A stretch of DNA of 64,000 nt from RYN-133 sp963708645 (GTDB taxonomy: Bacteria; Actinomycetota; Actinomycetes; Mycobacteriales; Jatrophihabitantaceae). The translations under genes were made by a program, and so were the position numbers. This document shows positions 33,955 to 43,991 of this stretch, one piece after another. Position 1 is the stretch's first letter. Every line of letters starts with the position of its first letter. Below the pieces are notes generated by a model. The model worked only from the letters and a program-made list of their open reading frames with translations, was not told the origin of the DNA and ran no database searches. The DNA lies in the NCBI GenBank assembly GCA_963708645.1, contig CAVPTA010000007.1, positions 992,001 through 1,056,000 of the forward strand, read 5' to 3'.

Positions 33955-35796
33955 ATGGGCCACTACAAGAGCAACGTCCGCGACATCGACTTCAACCTGT
34001 TCGAGGTGTTCGGCACTGACGCCGTCCTCGAGAAGGAGCCGTTCGTCGATCTGGACGAGGACACCGCGCGCGGCATCATCGCCGAGGTCGCCAAGCTTGC
34101 CGAGGGGCCGCTCGCGGCGTCGTTCGCCGACGCCGACCGCAACCCGCCGGTCTACGACCCGGACACCTACTCGGTCAAGATGCCCGCCTCGTTCGCCAAG
34201 TCGTACAAGGCCTTGCAGGACAGCGAGTGGTGGCGCACCGAGACCCTGCCCGAGCTCGGCGGCCAGCTGGTCCCGCGCACGCTTGTCTGGGCGATCGCCG
34301 AGCAGGTGCTCGGCGCCAATCCGGCGCTGCACATGTACATGGCAGGCGCGCCGTTCGCCGGGATCCTCTACCGCAACGGCAACGAGACGCAGAAGAAGAT
34401 GGCCCAGTGCATGATCGACCGCGGCTGGGGCGCGACGATGGTGCTCACCGAGCCCGACGCGGGTTCGGACGTCGGTGCCGGCCGCACCAAGGCGATCGAG
34501 CAGGCCGACGGCACGTGGCACATCGAGGGCGTGAAGCGGTTCATCACGTCCGGCGAGCAGGACATGACCGAGAACATCGTGCACCTGGTGCTCGCCCGCC
34601 CCGAAGGCGCCGGCCCGGGCACGAAGGGTCTGTCGCTGTTCGTCGTCCCCAAGTTCCACTTCGACCCGGAGACCGGCGAGCTCGGCGAGCGCAACGGTGC
34701 TTTCGTCACCAACGTCGAGCACAAGATGGGCCTCAAGGCGTCGACCACCTGCGAGCTGCGCTTCGGCGAGATCGATAACATCCCGGCCGTCGGATGGCTC
34801 GTCGGCGACGTCCACCAGGGCATCGCGCAGATGTTCCAGGTCATCGAGCACGCGCGCATGATGGTCGGCACGAAGGCGATCGCGACCCTGTCGACCGGTT
34901 ACCTCAACGCCCTCGACTACGCGAAGAGCCGGGTGCAGTCGGCCGACCTGACGCAGGCCGCCGACAAGAACGCGCCGCGCGTCACGATCATCAACCACCC
35001 GGACGTGCGCCGCAGCCTGATGCTGAACAAGGCCTACGCCGAGGGACTGCGGGCGCTGGTCTACTACACCGCCACCGTCCAGGACCGCATCCTGATCGCC
35101 GAGTCGACCAGCGGTGAGGCGGACGCGACCGACCTTGCGATCAACGATCTGCTGCTGCCGATCGTGAAGGGCGCCGGCTCCGAGCGCTCGTACGACCAGC
35201 TCGCCCAGGCGCTGCAGACCTTCGGCGGCTCGGGCTATCTGCAGGACTACCCGCTCGAGCAGTACATCCGTGACGCGAAGATCGACACCCTCTACGAGGG
35301 CACGACCGCGATCCAGGGCCAGGACTTCTTCTTCCGCAAGATCGTGAAGAACAAGGGCGCCGCGCTGGGTGCGCTGTCGGCCGAGATCACCGGGTTCCTC
35401 GCCTCGCTCGAGGACGAATCGCGCCTGAAGGAAGAGCGCGCCGCGCTGCAGAAGGGCCTCGAGGACTTCGGCGGCATCGTTGCGGCGATGTTCGGCCAGC
35501 TCATGAGCGGCCAGGACGACGTCCGCAACGTCTACAAGGTCGGCCAGAACGCCACGCGATTGCTGCTGTCGGCCGGTGACCTGATGGTCGGCTACCTGCT
35601 GCTGCGTCAGGCGCATGTCGCGCTGCAGAAGCTTGACGCGAACGGCGTCTCGGCCGCGGACCGGGCCTTCTACGAGGGCAAGCCGGCTGTCGCTCGATTC
35701 TTCGCTACGACGGTGCTGCCCGAGCTGAGCGCGCGTCGCCAGGTCGCCGAGGCGACGGACAACGCTCTGATGGACGTCGCGGAAGAGTCGTTCTGA
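33955..35796 (+). CDS. Acyl-CoA dehydrogenase, FadE5-like
   Basis: 613 residues; oxidises acyl-CoA to enoyl-CoA with FAD. It opens MGHYKSNVRDIDFNLFEVFG, characteristic of the long FadE5-type group. Then AGAPFAGILYRNGNETQK, the FAD loop MVLTEPDAGSDVGAGRTKAI, IEGVKRFITSGEQDM, LKASTTCELRFG and FQVIEHARMMVGTKAIATL. The C-terminal catalytic region is ALQTFGGSGYLQDYPLEQYI, RDAKIDTLYEGTTAIQGQDF, with an extra alpha-helical extension after about 460. ATG 33955 is preferred to an in-frame ATG at 33895 inside the operator. Mycobacterial fadE5 sits with fadA2, fabG4 and htdX; here it lies 30 kb away but shares their operator type. Confidence 0.9.
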   Translation: MGHYKSNVRDIDFNLFEVFGTDAVLEKEPFVDLDEDTARGIIAEVAKLAEGPLAASFADADRNPPVYDPDTYSVKMPASFAKSYKALQDSEWWRTETLPELGGQLVPRTLVWAIAEQVLGANPALHMYMAGAPFAGILYRNGNETQKKMAQCMIDRGWGATMVLTEPDAGSDVGAGRTKAIEQADGTWHIEGVKRFITSGEQDMTENIVHLVLARPEGAGPGTKGLSLFVVPKFHFDPETGELGERNGAFVTNVEHKMGLKASTTCELRFGEIDNIPAVGWLVGDVHQGIAQMFQVIEHARMMVGTKAIATLSTGYLNALDYAKSRVQSADLTQAADKNAPRVTIINHPDVRRSLMLNKAYAEGLRALVYYTATVQDRILIAESTSGEADATDLAINDLLLPIVKGAGSERSYDQLAQALQTFGGSGYLQDYPLEQYIRDAKIDTLYEGTTAIQGQDFFFRKIVKNKGAALGALSAEITGFLASLEDESRLKEERAALQKGLEDFGGIVAAMFGQLMSGQDDVRNVYKVGQNATRLLLSAGDLMVGYLLLRQAHVALQKLDANGVSAADRAFYEGKPAVARFFATTVLPELSARRQVAEATDNALMDVAEESF

Positions 35797-35826
35797 GTTC
35801 GTCCCCGCTGACTAGGCTCTCTCGTT

Positions 35827-36612
35827 GTGAGTGAGGCGCGCTGGATCGAGCTCGACGGTGCGGTGAACGTCCGCGATGTCGCCGGCCTGCCGACGACCGA
35901 CGGACGCACTGTGCAACCGGGGCGGTTGATCCGCTCGGACAATCTGCAGGGCCTGTCCGAGCGCGACGTCGAGCTGCTCGTCGAGGACATCGGCGTGCGC
36001 TCGGTGGCCGACCTGCGCACGGGTGTCGAGGTCGAGCATGAGGGCCCGGGCCCGCTGACCGAGGTCGACGACGTCGACATCGTGCATCTGTCGTTGCTGC
36101 CCGAGGCCGGTGACACGACCGATCTCGCGGCCGACGGCAGCGTCATCCTGCCCTGGGAGAAGCGCACGGAAGAGACCGGGGGGCGGCAGGGTACGTCGGC
36201 GATCTACCTGCGCTACCTGGACGATCGTGCTGACTCCGTCATCGCCGCATTGCGGCTGATCGCGGGCTCGCCGGGCGCGACTATCGTGCACTGCGCGGCA
36301 GGCAAGGACCGCACCGGGACCGTCACTGCGCTCGCGCTCGCCGAGGTCGGCGTGACCCGCGAGGCGATCGTCGCCGACTATGCGCTGTCGGCGGAGCGCA
36401 TCGAGGCGATCTTCGATCGGCTCCGGGCGACGCGCACCTACGCCGCCGATCTCGGCGACACCGACGCACGCCAGCACGCCCCGCGAGCGGCCACGATGGA
36501 ACGTCTGCTCGACGCGATCGACGAAGAGTTCGGCGGGCCGTCCGCCTGGCTGCGCGCGCACGGCTGGACCGACGCCGACGCAGCGGCCCTGCGCCGCAAA
36601 CTCCTCGACTGA
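35827..36612 (+). CDS. Tyrosine phosphatase, PtpB-like
   Basis: 261 residues. The P-loop HCAAGKDRTGTVTALALAEV carries catalytic Cys156 and Arg162 (C-x5-R), matching the lipid/tyrosine phosphatase MptpB class. N-terminal NVRDVAGLPTTDGRTVQPGR and LIRSDNLQGLSERDVELL are typical. There is no signal peptide, yet homologues act outside the cell. GTG start 35827, 30 bp after the dehydrogenase stop; the two are probably co-transcribed. The C-terminal lid and helix bundle (EFGGPSAWLRAHGWTDADAA) is present. Confidence 0.88.
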   Translation: MSEARWIELDGAVNVRDVAGLPTTDGRTVQPGRLIRSDNLQGLSERDVELLVEDIGVRSVADLRTGVEVEHEGPGPLTEVDDVDIVHLSLLPEAGDTTDLAADGSVILPWEKRTEETGGRQGTSAIYLRYLDDRADSVIAALRLIAGSPGATIVHCAAGKDRTGTVTALALAEVGVTREAIVADYALSAERIEAIFDRLRATRTYAADLGDTDARQHAPRAATMERLLDAIDEEFGGPSAWLRAHGWTDADAAALRRKLLD

Positions 36613-36747
36613 CAAAGTCGAGGTCGGTCGAGCTGCCGACCACCCGTGAGAGTTGCAGTTCCGCCTGACCATTTCGCGGACCGAAATTTGGTCACACGGA
36701 CCTGCAACACAGGCATCGGCCCGGCAGAGCAGCGCCGGCGAACCCGG

Positions 36748-38241
36748 TCAGCCGCGCCAGTCGGGGACGGACGCGCCGGGTGCCCAGGTCGCGTGGGTGC
36801 CGCTGCTCACGCGCTCGGGCAGCCGGACGCGCACGATCGGCCCGTCCGAGAGCCGTTGCGCATCGAAGACCAGGCACTCGGACAGGTCGCGATTCACGTC
36901 GGACGTGATCGTGATCAGGTAGCCGTCGTCCTCACCGGCCGAGCCGACGCGCGGGGCCATTGCGGTCTCGCTGGCGAACACACCGTCCGCGAGGTCGTAG
37001 CGCTCTTCGTGGCCGGTGACGACGTCGTGCTTGACGATGCCGCTGAACAGGAACCAGCCGGGCACGGTGGACGCGGCGTAGCTGTAGCGGTACGCACCGC
37101 CGGCATGCTGCTGGTTGATCATGCCGAACTCGCTGATCGTGTCGGTGAGCCGCTCCTCCTTGACCAGGCCTGTCGTCAGGTTCAGCCGCCACCGGTGCAG
37201 GTGCGTCTGCAGCTGTTCACTGTCGATGAACCGGAACATCCGCTGATACAGCGTGCCGCCCGACGACCGCGGCTCCGGGTTGTCCTGGAAGAACCCGTCG
37301 AGCACGATCTCGTCGCCGTCCTCGTAGGCGTTGACCCAATGCAGGACGTAGGTCGGGTCGGCCTCGAACCAGCGGACGTCGGAGGTGTTGCCGCGTCGCG
37401 GGATGACCGCGAACCGCGACGGCAACTCGGGATGGAAACGTGCCGCGTACTTGCCGGCCGCGAGTCCGCGCGGATCCCAGAACAATGGGAGGTCGTTGAG
37501 AATCGCGTAGTTCTCGGTGAACGCCATGTCGTGCGGCAGGCGCGGGCCCGGCAGTGGCACATCGATGTAGTGCACCAGCTCGTCCGACCCGTCGACCACG
37601 CCGTAGTGCAGGTACGGCGCCTCGGTCGAGTAGTTGAAGAACATCAGCTCGCCGGTGCGGTCGTCGAGCTTCGGATGCGCGGAAACGCCTACGCCAGCAG
37701 GAAATGCTCCGTGCCAGGTCGCCTTGCCGAGGGTCTCGAGCGTCGTCGGGCTGAGCCGGTAGAGGTCGCCGCACTGATAGAAGCTCGTCAGCGCAACACC
37801 GTTGTGCATGACCACATCGGTGCTCGACGCGTCCTTCATCCGGGTGCGCGCACCCCACCCATGTTCGGACGGAGACGTCGCCGGGTCTTCGGCCAATCCG
37901 GCCCACAACGGCTTTCCCGCACGTTGCTCGGCCACAAACCCGTCGGTGCGTACGAATCTGTTGCGGTAGAACGCTTTCCCGTCGCGAAAGCCCACGGCGT
38001 GCACCATCGCGTCGCCGTCGAACGGGTGATAGATCTGCAGCGCCGGATGGACCGGGTTCTCGGTATTGCGCAGATACACGCCGTCGAGATCATCAGGAAT
38101 CCTGCCGATCACCTCGGGGTCATCGAGATCGTAGGTCGCGCTGCGCTCAACAGTCTGAGGGCGCCACGGCCCGGTGCGGTAGGGGTGGTCGTCATCAGCG
38201 GGCAAGGTCGACAGCGCCCGTCCGAGAACTTCGACGTCCAT
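36748..38241 (-). CDS. Carotenoid oxygenase family protein
   Basis: 497 residues; nonhaem Fe(II) seven-bladed propeller cleaving carotenoids, stilbenes or similar double bonds. Four metal-ligand His lie in GVGVSAHPKLDDRTGELMFF, RLPHDMAFTENYAILNDLPL, ADPTYVLHWVNAYEDGDEIV and the C-terminal SSGTHATWAPGAS. Also seen: GVYLRNTENPVHPALQ and HPFDGDAMVHAVGFRDGKAF. The frame stays open upstream, but ATG 38241 (MDVEVLGRALS) gives the family-length protein. Divergent from the amidohydrolase (51-bp gap); product and substrate unknown. Confidence 0.9.
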   Translation of the reverse strand: MDVEVLGRALSTLPADDDHPYRTGPWRPQTVERSATYDLDDPEVIGRIPDDLDGVYLRNTENPVHPALQIYHPFDGDAMVHAVGFRDGKAFYRNRFVRTDGFVAEQRAGKPLWAGLAEDPATSPSEHGWGARTRMKDASSTDVVMHNGVALTSFYQCGDLYRLSPTTLETLGKATWHGAFPAGVGVSAHPKLDDRTGELMFFNYSTEAPYLHYGVVDGSDELVHYIDVPLPGPRLPHDMAFTENYAILNDLPLFWDPRGLAAGKYAARFHPELPSRFAVIPRRGNTSDVRWFEADPTYVLHWVNAYEDGDEIVLDGFFQDNPEPRSSGGTLYQRMFRFIDSEQLQTHLHRWRLNLTTGLVKEERLTDTISEFGMINQQHAGGAYRYSYAASTVPGWFLFSGIVKHDVVTGHEERYDLADGVFASETAMAPRVGSAGEDDGYLITITSDVNRDLSECLVFDAQRLSDGPIVRVRLPERVSSGTHATWAPGASVPDWRG

Positions 38242-38292
38242 GCGTCCTTGGTACGCGTATCGCCGGAGGCGGTCAATCGGCATCATGGACTC

Positions 38293-39924
38293 ATGACCAA
38301 CTTCGCGGCGCTGGCGATCACCGGCTCGCCGGTCTGGGTCGGCGACGGGACGACGACCGACGCGCTGGCGATTCGTGACAGACGCGTCGTCGCGCTCGGT
38401 GATGAGCATGTGCGATCGCTGATCGGCCCGCGCACCGAAGTGCTCGACGGGGTGGGTGGGTTGGTCGTGCCCGGCATGCAGGACTCTCACATCCACGCGC
38501 CGCCGGCCGCGCGCGAGTTGTTGACAATCGACCTGCACGAGCTGGCTGAGGGCCGACCCGCCTACCTCGCCAAGATCGCCGACTACTGCGTTGCCGATCC
38601 CGACGCCGAGTGGATCACCGGCGGCGGCTGGGCGCTCGACCACTTTCCCGAGACCGGGCCTCACCGCGACGACCTCGACGCCGTCACGGGCGGACGTCCG
38701 GCGTTCTTGTTCAACCGCGACGTGCACGGGGCGTGGGTCAACAGCGCGGCGCTGCGTATCGCCGGCATCGACGCGAGCACGCCGGATCCGCCTGACGGCT
38801 ACTTCGAGCGCGACGCGGACGGGACGCCGACCGGCATGCTGCACGAGGGCGCGGCGTACACGTTCAACGAGCGCTGGGTGCCCGAGCCGTCGCGTGCCGA
38901 CTGGGAACACGCGATCCTGCACGCGCAGCAACATCTGTACGCCCTCGGCATCACCGGCTGGCAGGACGCGTGGGTCACGCCGCAGACCTTCGAGGCCTAT
39001 CGCTCGCTCGGCGACGACGGCCGGCTGACCGCGCAGGTCGTCGGTGCGCTGTGGTGGGACCGCCATCGCGGGCTCGACCAGATCCCCGAGTTCCAGGAGC
39101 GCCGCGAGCGGGCGGCGCGGCACGTTCCGCCCCACGACCGTGAAGATCATGGTCGACGGGATCATCGAGAACCAGACCGCGTCGATGCTCCAGCCGTACT
39201 GCGCGGGCTGCGGCAGCCACGTCCCGGACGAGAACTACGGGCTCGATTACGTCGACCGCGACCTGCTCATCGCCGCGTTGACGGAGCTCGACGCGCTCGG
39301 GTTTCCAGGTGCACATGCACGCGATCGGCGATCGGGCGATCCGCAACGCGCTGGACGCGGTCGAGGCGGCGCAGCGCGCCAACGGCACCCACGATCGCCG
39401 CCACCACATCGCCCACCTGCAGGTGATCCAGCCCGGCCGACCTGGCCCGCTTCGGCGCGCTCGGCGTCATCGCGAACTGCCAGACGTACTGGGCGCAGAC
39501 CGAACCCCAGATGGACGAGCTGACGATGCCCTACATCGGCAGCGAACGCGGCGCGCTGCAGTACCCGTTCGAAGGGCTGCGGCGATGCGGGCGCGCGACT
39601 GGCGATGGGTAGCGACTGGCCGGTCACCACGGCTGATCCGCTCGACCAACTCGAGGTCGCCGTGCGCCGCATCGATCCTGAGCATCGCGACAACGCGCCG
39701 TTCCTTGCCGGACGAGCGACTGTCCCTCGACGACGCGCTGACAGCCTTCACGTCCGGGTCGGCGTACCTGAACCACGACGACGACGGCGGGACGCTGGCG
39801 ATCGGCAAGCGGGCCGATCTCGCACGTCGTCGATCAGGACGTGTTCACTCTCGACGGCAAGGTCGCCGACGCGTCGGTGGTGGCGACGGTGGCGTCCGGC
39901 GAGATCGTGTACCGGTCAGGCTGA
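38293..39924 (+). CDS. Amidohydrolase (YtcJ-like), six frameshifts
   Basis: Metal-dependent amidohydrolase of the YtcJ class. Metal motif GMQDSHIHAPPAARELLTID. Later GGGWALDHFPETGPHRDDLD, NRDVHGAWVNSAALRIAGID and GMLHEGAAYTFNERWVPEPS. Beyond 39115 the frame breaks six times, each a single extra base: GCG-C-GGC, TTT-C-CAG, CCC-G-GCC, CGG-C-GAT, CTT-G-CCG and GCA-C-GTC. Corrected, the C-terminal half shows TVKIMVDGIIENQTASMLQP, QVHMHAIGDRAIRNALDAVE (metal His), HHIAHLQVIQP, then AMGSDWPV (Asp) and the ALTAFTSGSAYL region. It is the most damaged gene in the window. Its corrected stop overlaps the convergent TetR gene. Confidence 0.8.
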
Positions 39925-40547
39925 CAGCACGGCGAAACTGAGCTGTCCCTGCGGCAGCGGCGGCACCGGCATCGGCGCACCGTCGGGACGCATCCCCTGC
40001 AGCAGGATCGGCAGGTAGCGACGCCACAGGTGCGGGCTCCGCGCGCCGCTCGCGTCGGCGATGGTGCACAGCATGATCACGATGGCACTGAGGTCGGTGA
40101 CCTCGGCGTCCGCGCGCACGGCGCCGGCCTCCGCGCCCGGGCGAACGGTTCGGTGAACGCCGCGATCATCGCGCGGTGATGGTCGGGGGAGTCCTGGCGC
40201 TGGCCGAGCATGATCTCGCGGATCGCCCGGTTGTCGGTCTGTGCCTCGAGCAGGTGCTCGATCAGCCCGACGAGTGCGTCCCACGGGTCGGGTTCGAGCA
40301 GCGTCTGCCGCGCCCGCGCGACGAACTCGCGTACGACGTCGTCGAAGACGGCATCGGCAAGGACGTATTTGTTCGGAAAATGCCGGTAGGCCGTGCCGAC
40401 GCCCAGGCGGGCGTGCTCGGCGATGTCGTCCATGCTCGCCTCGAACCCGCGCTGGGCGAAAACTTCCCGCGCAGCCTGGATCAACGCGGCGCGATTGCGG
40501 ACTGCGTCCTTGCGCTGCGGTCGTGGGAGGGAGTGGTACGACGACAC
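39916..40547 (-). CDS. TetR/AcrR family regulator, one frameshift
   Basis: About 210 residues. HTH: RNRAALIQAAREVFAQRGFE, DIAEHARLGVGTAYRHFPNK, then YVLADAVFDDVVREFVARAR. The ligand domain continues DALVGLIEHLLEAQTDNRAI. A missing G near 40137, in a GG-rich run, shifts the frame before ADAEVTDLSAIVIMLCTIAD, one of the few deletions in the window. Its C-terminus overlaps the amidohydrolase 3-prime end by 9 bp. The gap up to the next gene (about 208 bp) shows nothing coding. Confidence 0.8.
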
Positions 40548-40755
40548 CGGCTTGTCCTTCGTAGACCATTGTTAAGTTGTTGTTAGTGTGACACGCGATA
40601 AGGTTGGCGTCGCCAGCGCTGGGCCAGAAATGGCGCAGATCTTCCGGCGTCCGTCGAGCGCACGAGCGGCGAAACCGATGTCGTCCCGGACTGTTAGCCC
40701 GTTGGCCACCGTTTGTTAGCTCGGGTTGTCCTTAGCCGCCCTAACGTTCCAGTCT

Positions 40756-42842
40756 GTGAACACACTTCGGAAGCGCCGTCCCGGCGTGAAAACACTCGCA
40801 GGCATGGTCGGTCTCGCCGCGGTCGCTGCGCTGGCGTGCTCGCTGCCGGCCGTGGCCTCGTCGGCGCCGGCATCGCACACACGTCCGACTCGCACAGCTT
40901 CACGCTGACGGCGAGCGGCACCCCGGTCGGGGCGGTCAAGCACGTGTGGCTGATCATCCTCGAGAACAAGTCCTACGACGCGACCTTCACCGGCCTGAAC
41001 CAGAACAGCTACCTGTGGAAGACGCTGCCCTCGCAGGGCGCGCTGCTGAAGAACTACTACGGCACCGGCCACTTCTCCCTCGACAACTACACCTCCATGG
41101 TCAGCGGTCAGGGCCCGGCGCCGGCCGACCAGAACGACTGCCCGGTGTACGCCGACGCGCAGGGCTCGGTCGTCACCAACAAGTCCACGAAGGACGGCCC
41201 GACAACTGATCGCGGTCAGTTCGCCGAGACGGGCGCTCCGTACGCGAACCCTGTCGCGGGCGGCCCGGCCGAGGGCGCGCACGGCGGCACCGGCTGCGTC
41301 TACCCGGCCAGCGTCCCCACGCTGTTCAACCAGTTCGACGCCGCGCACGTGAGGTGGAAGGGCTACGCGCAGGACCTCGGCAACCCCGACGCCTCCGGCC
41401 CGGCGCACGACGTGAACAAGTGCGGCGGCCCCGGCGACCCGTCCGGTGTCGGCGTGACGAACCCGGGCTCGGCCAACGCGACCGACCAGTACGTCCCGAA
41501 GCACTTCCCGTTCCCGTGGTTCGAGTCGCTGCTGAGCAACTCGTCGGACTGCACGTCCGCCGAGATCGCGAACCTCGACAGCTCGACGAACGGTCTGGTG
41601 CACGACCTGCAGAGCGAGTCGACGACTCCGGCGTTCAGCTGGATCACCCCGGACAACTGCTCGGACGCCCACGACGCGATCTGCGCGGGCAACAACCTGT
41701 CCGGCGCGTTCGACTCGTCCGGCAACCCGGTGTACATGCCCTCGGGCGGCCCGGCCTACCAGCCGGAAGCGAGCACGCCGAAGAACTACACCGGCGGCCT
41801 GTACGCGTCGGATCTGTTCCTGAAGTACTACATCCCGCTGATCGAGCAGTCGGCCGCGTTCAAGGACGGCGGCCTGATCGACATCACCTTCGACGAGGCC
41901 AACCCGCCGTTCGCGAACTCGAGCTTCAACAACGCGAACAACCCGGGCAGCACCGCCGGTGTCAGCACGCCGGCGACGGCGCGCGGCTACGCGAAGTCGG
42001 ACACCGCGGGGGAGAGCTTCAACGCCAAGCACGGCCCGGTCAACATGGCGATCGAGCCGACCGGCCCGAACACGCCGCTGCTGCGCGACTCGCACGGCAA
42101 CCAGGTCTACCCCGGCCCGGGCGACAGCGCGTTCATCGACCGTCCGGCCGGCCTCAGCGGTGACTCGGTCAACGACCCGAAGTACATCCGCGGCGGCGGC
42201 AACCTGACTCCGGGTGCGCGCACCGACAGCACGGGCGTCAGCGGGGGCACCGGCAGCAACCTCGTCACCGACCCGAGCATCACCGCTCCCGACGCCGGTC
42301 GTCCGATCTCCGGCACCGGGATTCCGGCGAACGCCTGTGTCGGACCGGTGACCGACAACGGCCCGCGCTTCGACACGGCGCCGACGGGTTCGTCCACGGC
42401 GACCAACCCGGCGAACAAGGCCTACTTCGGCTCGTTCCAGGTCGTCGACTGCACCACCAACGCCGCCGCAGGCGCTGACCGATGCCGTCACGAGCGTGAC
42501 GCTCGCCGCGGAGACCACCGACACCGACCCGCTGTACTCGTCGACGATCGAGACCCCGGGTGGCGGTGACACGGGCAGCGTCCTGATCAGCCCGCTGATC
42601 AAGCCCGGCACGGTGTCGAAGGTCTACTACAACCACTACAGCTGGCTGGCCACGATGGAAGACCTGTTCAAGGTCTCCAAGCGGCAACAAGAAGTCCACC
42701 ATCCCCGGCGGCGCCGGGTCGGTCTAGCGGCGGTCTGGACGGCAAGGGGCACCTGGGATTCGCGGCGCAGCCCGACCTGCGTACGTTCGGGTTGGACGTG
42801 TTCACCAAGCTTCCCAAGCACCACGGGAACCGCGGCCGCTAG
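40756..42842 (+). CDS. Secreted phosphoesterase (phospholipase C/acid phosphatase family), four or more frameshifts
   Basis: Alkaline-phosphatase-superfamily esterase. A Sec signal (VGLAAVAALACSLPAVASSA) is followed, after a one-base loss near 40870, by VKHVWLIILENKSYDATFTG (nucleophile/metal region), LKNYYGTGHFSLDNYTSMVS and AFSWITPDNCSDAHDAIC. Later come LIDITFDEANPPFANSSF and, further on, KVYYNHYSWLATMEDLFKVS. Frame breaks: GCA-G-GCG, AAG-C-GGC and GTC-T-AGC insertions. The real stop is the TAG at 42840. There is no twin-arginine motif, so Sec is inferred. It probably releases phosphate from phosphomonoesters or phospholipids. Confidence 0.8.
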
Positions 42843-42870
42843 CGCAGGCGCAACAGCACATCAGCAGTCG

Positions 42871-42908
42871 TGCACGTGGGTCGGACCATCAGGTCCGGCC
42901 CACGTGCA
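42871..42908 (+). terminator. Strong 17-bp stem-loop
   Basis: TGCACGTGGGTCGGACC (42871-42887) pairs with GGTCCGGCCCACGTGCA (42892-42908), fully paired with one G-U wobble, and loop ATCA. It lies 28 bp after the phosphoesterase stop and 19 bp before the next gene. The position and very high stability fit a factor-independent terminator despite the absence of a T-tract. Confidence 0.75.
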
Positions 42909-42927
42909 TGCACAAGGAGCTTCCCGC

Positions 42928-43506
42928 GTGATTGCCGACTCCCGTACGTGCCGGCGCGTGCTCGCACTCGTGGCCCTCGCCGTGGGCCTGACCGCATGCA
43001 GCGCATCGTCCAGCGGTTCGAGCCCGTCGTCCCAGCCGCCGCTGGGCTTTCGAAGTGCACCCGGCTACCTGCCCAAGCAGACCCAGCCGGTCGATCGGGT
43101 CGTCACCGCCTCGACCGGCCACTCACAGCTCGCGGTCCAGGGCATCTCGGTGGCAGTCGACCTGCCGTCCGGACACGCGCTCGCGACCGTCACCGGACCG
43201 AAGGTTCCGCCGTTCGTAGCGCCGCCGCCGCCCGCGGTGACCGCTACGTTCGCTGTCACGTTCACGCATGTGACCGGGACGATTCCCATCCGGCTCGCTG
43301 ATTTCACGATCACCGATCAGCTCGGACGCACCTTTCACCCGACGCTGGTCACCCATGAACAAGCCCCGCCGGCCAGCCTCATCGCCGGACGCAGCGTCAC
43401 CTTCCACGTCACCGCCGTCATGCCCACGGGTGAGGGACGGATCTACTGGGCGCCGAGCGGATCGACCCCGCTCGTCGGGTGGGACTTCATCGTCGAGAAC
43501 GACTGA
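42928..43506 (+). CDS. Small lipoprotein, function unknown
   Basis: 192 residues. A lipoprotein signal ALVALAVGLTACSA, with lipidation Cys about residue 20, then a Ser-rich linker (SSSGSSPSSQPP). The mature part is beta-rich: VTATFAVTFTHVTGTIPIRL, ADFTITDQLGRTFHPTLV and SVTFHVTAVMPTGEGRIYWA, an immunoglobulin-like pattern. GTG 42928 has AAGGAGC 7 nt upstream. Similar to actinobacterial DUF4352-like lipoproteins by general look only. The gene ends 45 bp before tRNA-Ser. Confidence 0.75.
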   Translation: MIADSRTCRRVLALVALAVGLTACSASSSGSSPSSQPPLGFRSAPGYLPKQTQPVDRVVTASTGHSQLAVQGISVAVDLPSGHALATVTGPKVPPFVAPPPPAVTATFAVTFTHVTGTIPIRLADFTITDQLGRTFHPTLVTHEQAPPASLIAGRSVTFHVTAVMPTGEGRIYWAPSGSTPLVGWDFIVEND

Positions 43507-43551
43507 GCCGACCGCGCGATCACGCCGCGTGGAAGTATGTGGACCGCAGCT

Positions 43552-43640
43552 GGAGGGCTCGCATAGAGGCCTAGTGCGGCGGTCTTGAAAACCGCTATGG
43601 CTGGTGACAGTCATCGTGGGTTCGAATCCCACGCCCTCCG
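43552..43640 (+). tRNA. tRNA-Ser (anticodon TGA)
   Basis: Acceptor GGAGGGC/GCCCTCC, anticodon loop CTTGAAA (anticodon TGA), a long variable arm (TGGCTGGTGACAGTCA) typical of serine tRNAs, and T-loop GTTCGAATC. Length 89 nt, no encoded CCA (CAG follows the discriminator). It sits between a lipoprotein gene and the ABM gene; no integrase or repeat suggests integration here. Confidence 0.95.
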
Positions 43641-43695
43641 CAGACGCGGTGATTCATCTGCGTGCTCCGACCTCCGTCTAGCGACAAGGATTGCC

Positions 43696-43989
43696 ATGCC
43701 ACTGCCCGTCGTTGCCGTCATCACTGCAAAGCCGGGATCGGAGGATCTCGTCCGGGAAGCGTTGTCGGAACTGGTCGCTCCGACGCGGGATGAGCCAGGG
43801 TGTCTCTCGTACTCGCTGTACCAGTCGAGCGCGGATCCGGCGGTCTTCGTGACGGTCGAGTCGTGGCGAGAGCCGGGTGACCTCGACGCACACATGAAGA
43901 CCGACCACATCGCGGCGACCTTCGCCAAGGCCGGGGAGGCACTGGCCGGCGCCCCGGCGATCCACCCGCTCGTCCCGCTCGACGAGTAA
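43696..43989 (+). CDS. Antibiotic biosynthesis monooxygenase (ABM)-domain protein
   Basis: 97 residues, one ferredoxin-like ABM domain. It starts MPLPVVAVITAKPGSEDLVR, has DEPGCLSYSLYQSSADPAVF, then ESWREPGDLDAHMKTDHIAA. The family includes cofactor-free quinol oxygenases and haem-degrading enzymes. An upstream in-frame ATG would lie inside the tRNA, so ATG 43696 is taken. It is followed by the palindrome at 43992-44009 and the isocitrate dehydrogenase gene. Confidence 0.85.
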   Translation: MPLPVVAVITAKPGSEDLVREALSELVAPTRDEPGCLSYSLYQSSADPAVFVTVESWREPGDLDAHMKTDHIAATFAKAGEALAGAPAIHPLVPLDE

Positions 43990-43991
43990 GG

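Noticed and set aside
36646..39426. A very long open frame on the plus strand opposite the carotenoid oxygenase
   Set aside because: Composition-driven antisense frame of a GC-rich genome; its protein has no family features and the minus strand gene is clearly conserved.
40570..40755. Promoter repeats GTTAGC/TTAGCCGCCCTAA as a Pho box
   Set aside because: Direct repeats are too irregular and do not match the known Pho-box sequence, despite the phosphoesterase downstream.
24731..43640. tRNA genes as integration sites
   Set aside because: Neither tRNA has a nearby integrase, direct repeat of its 3-prime end, or foreign-looking genes.
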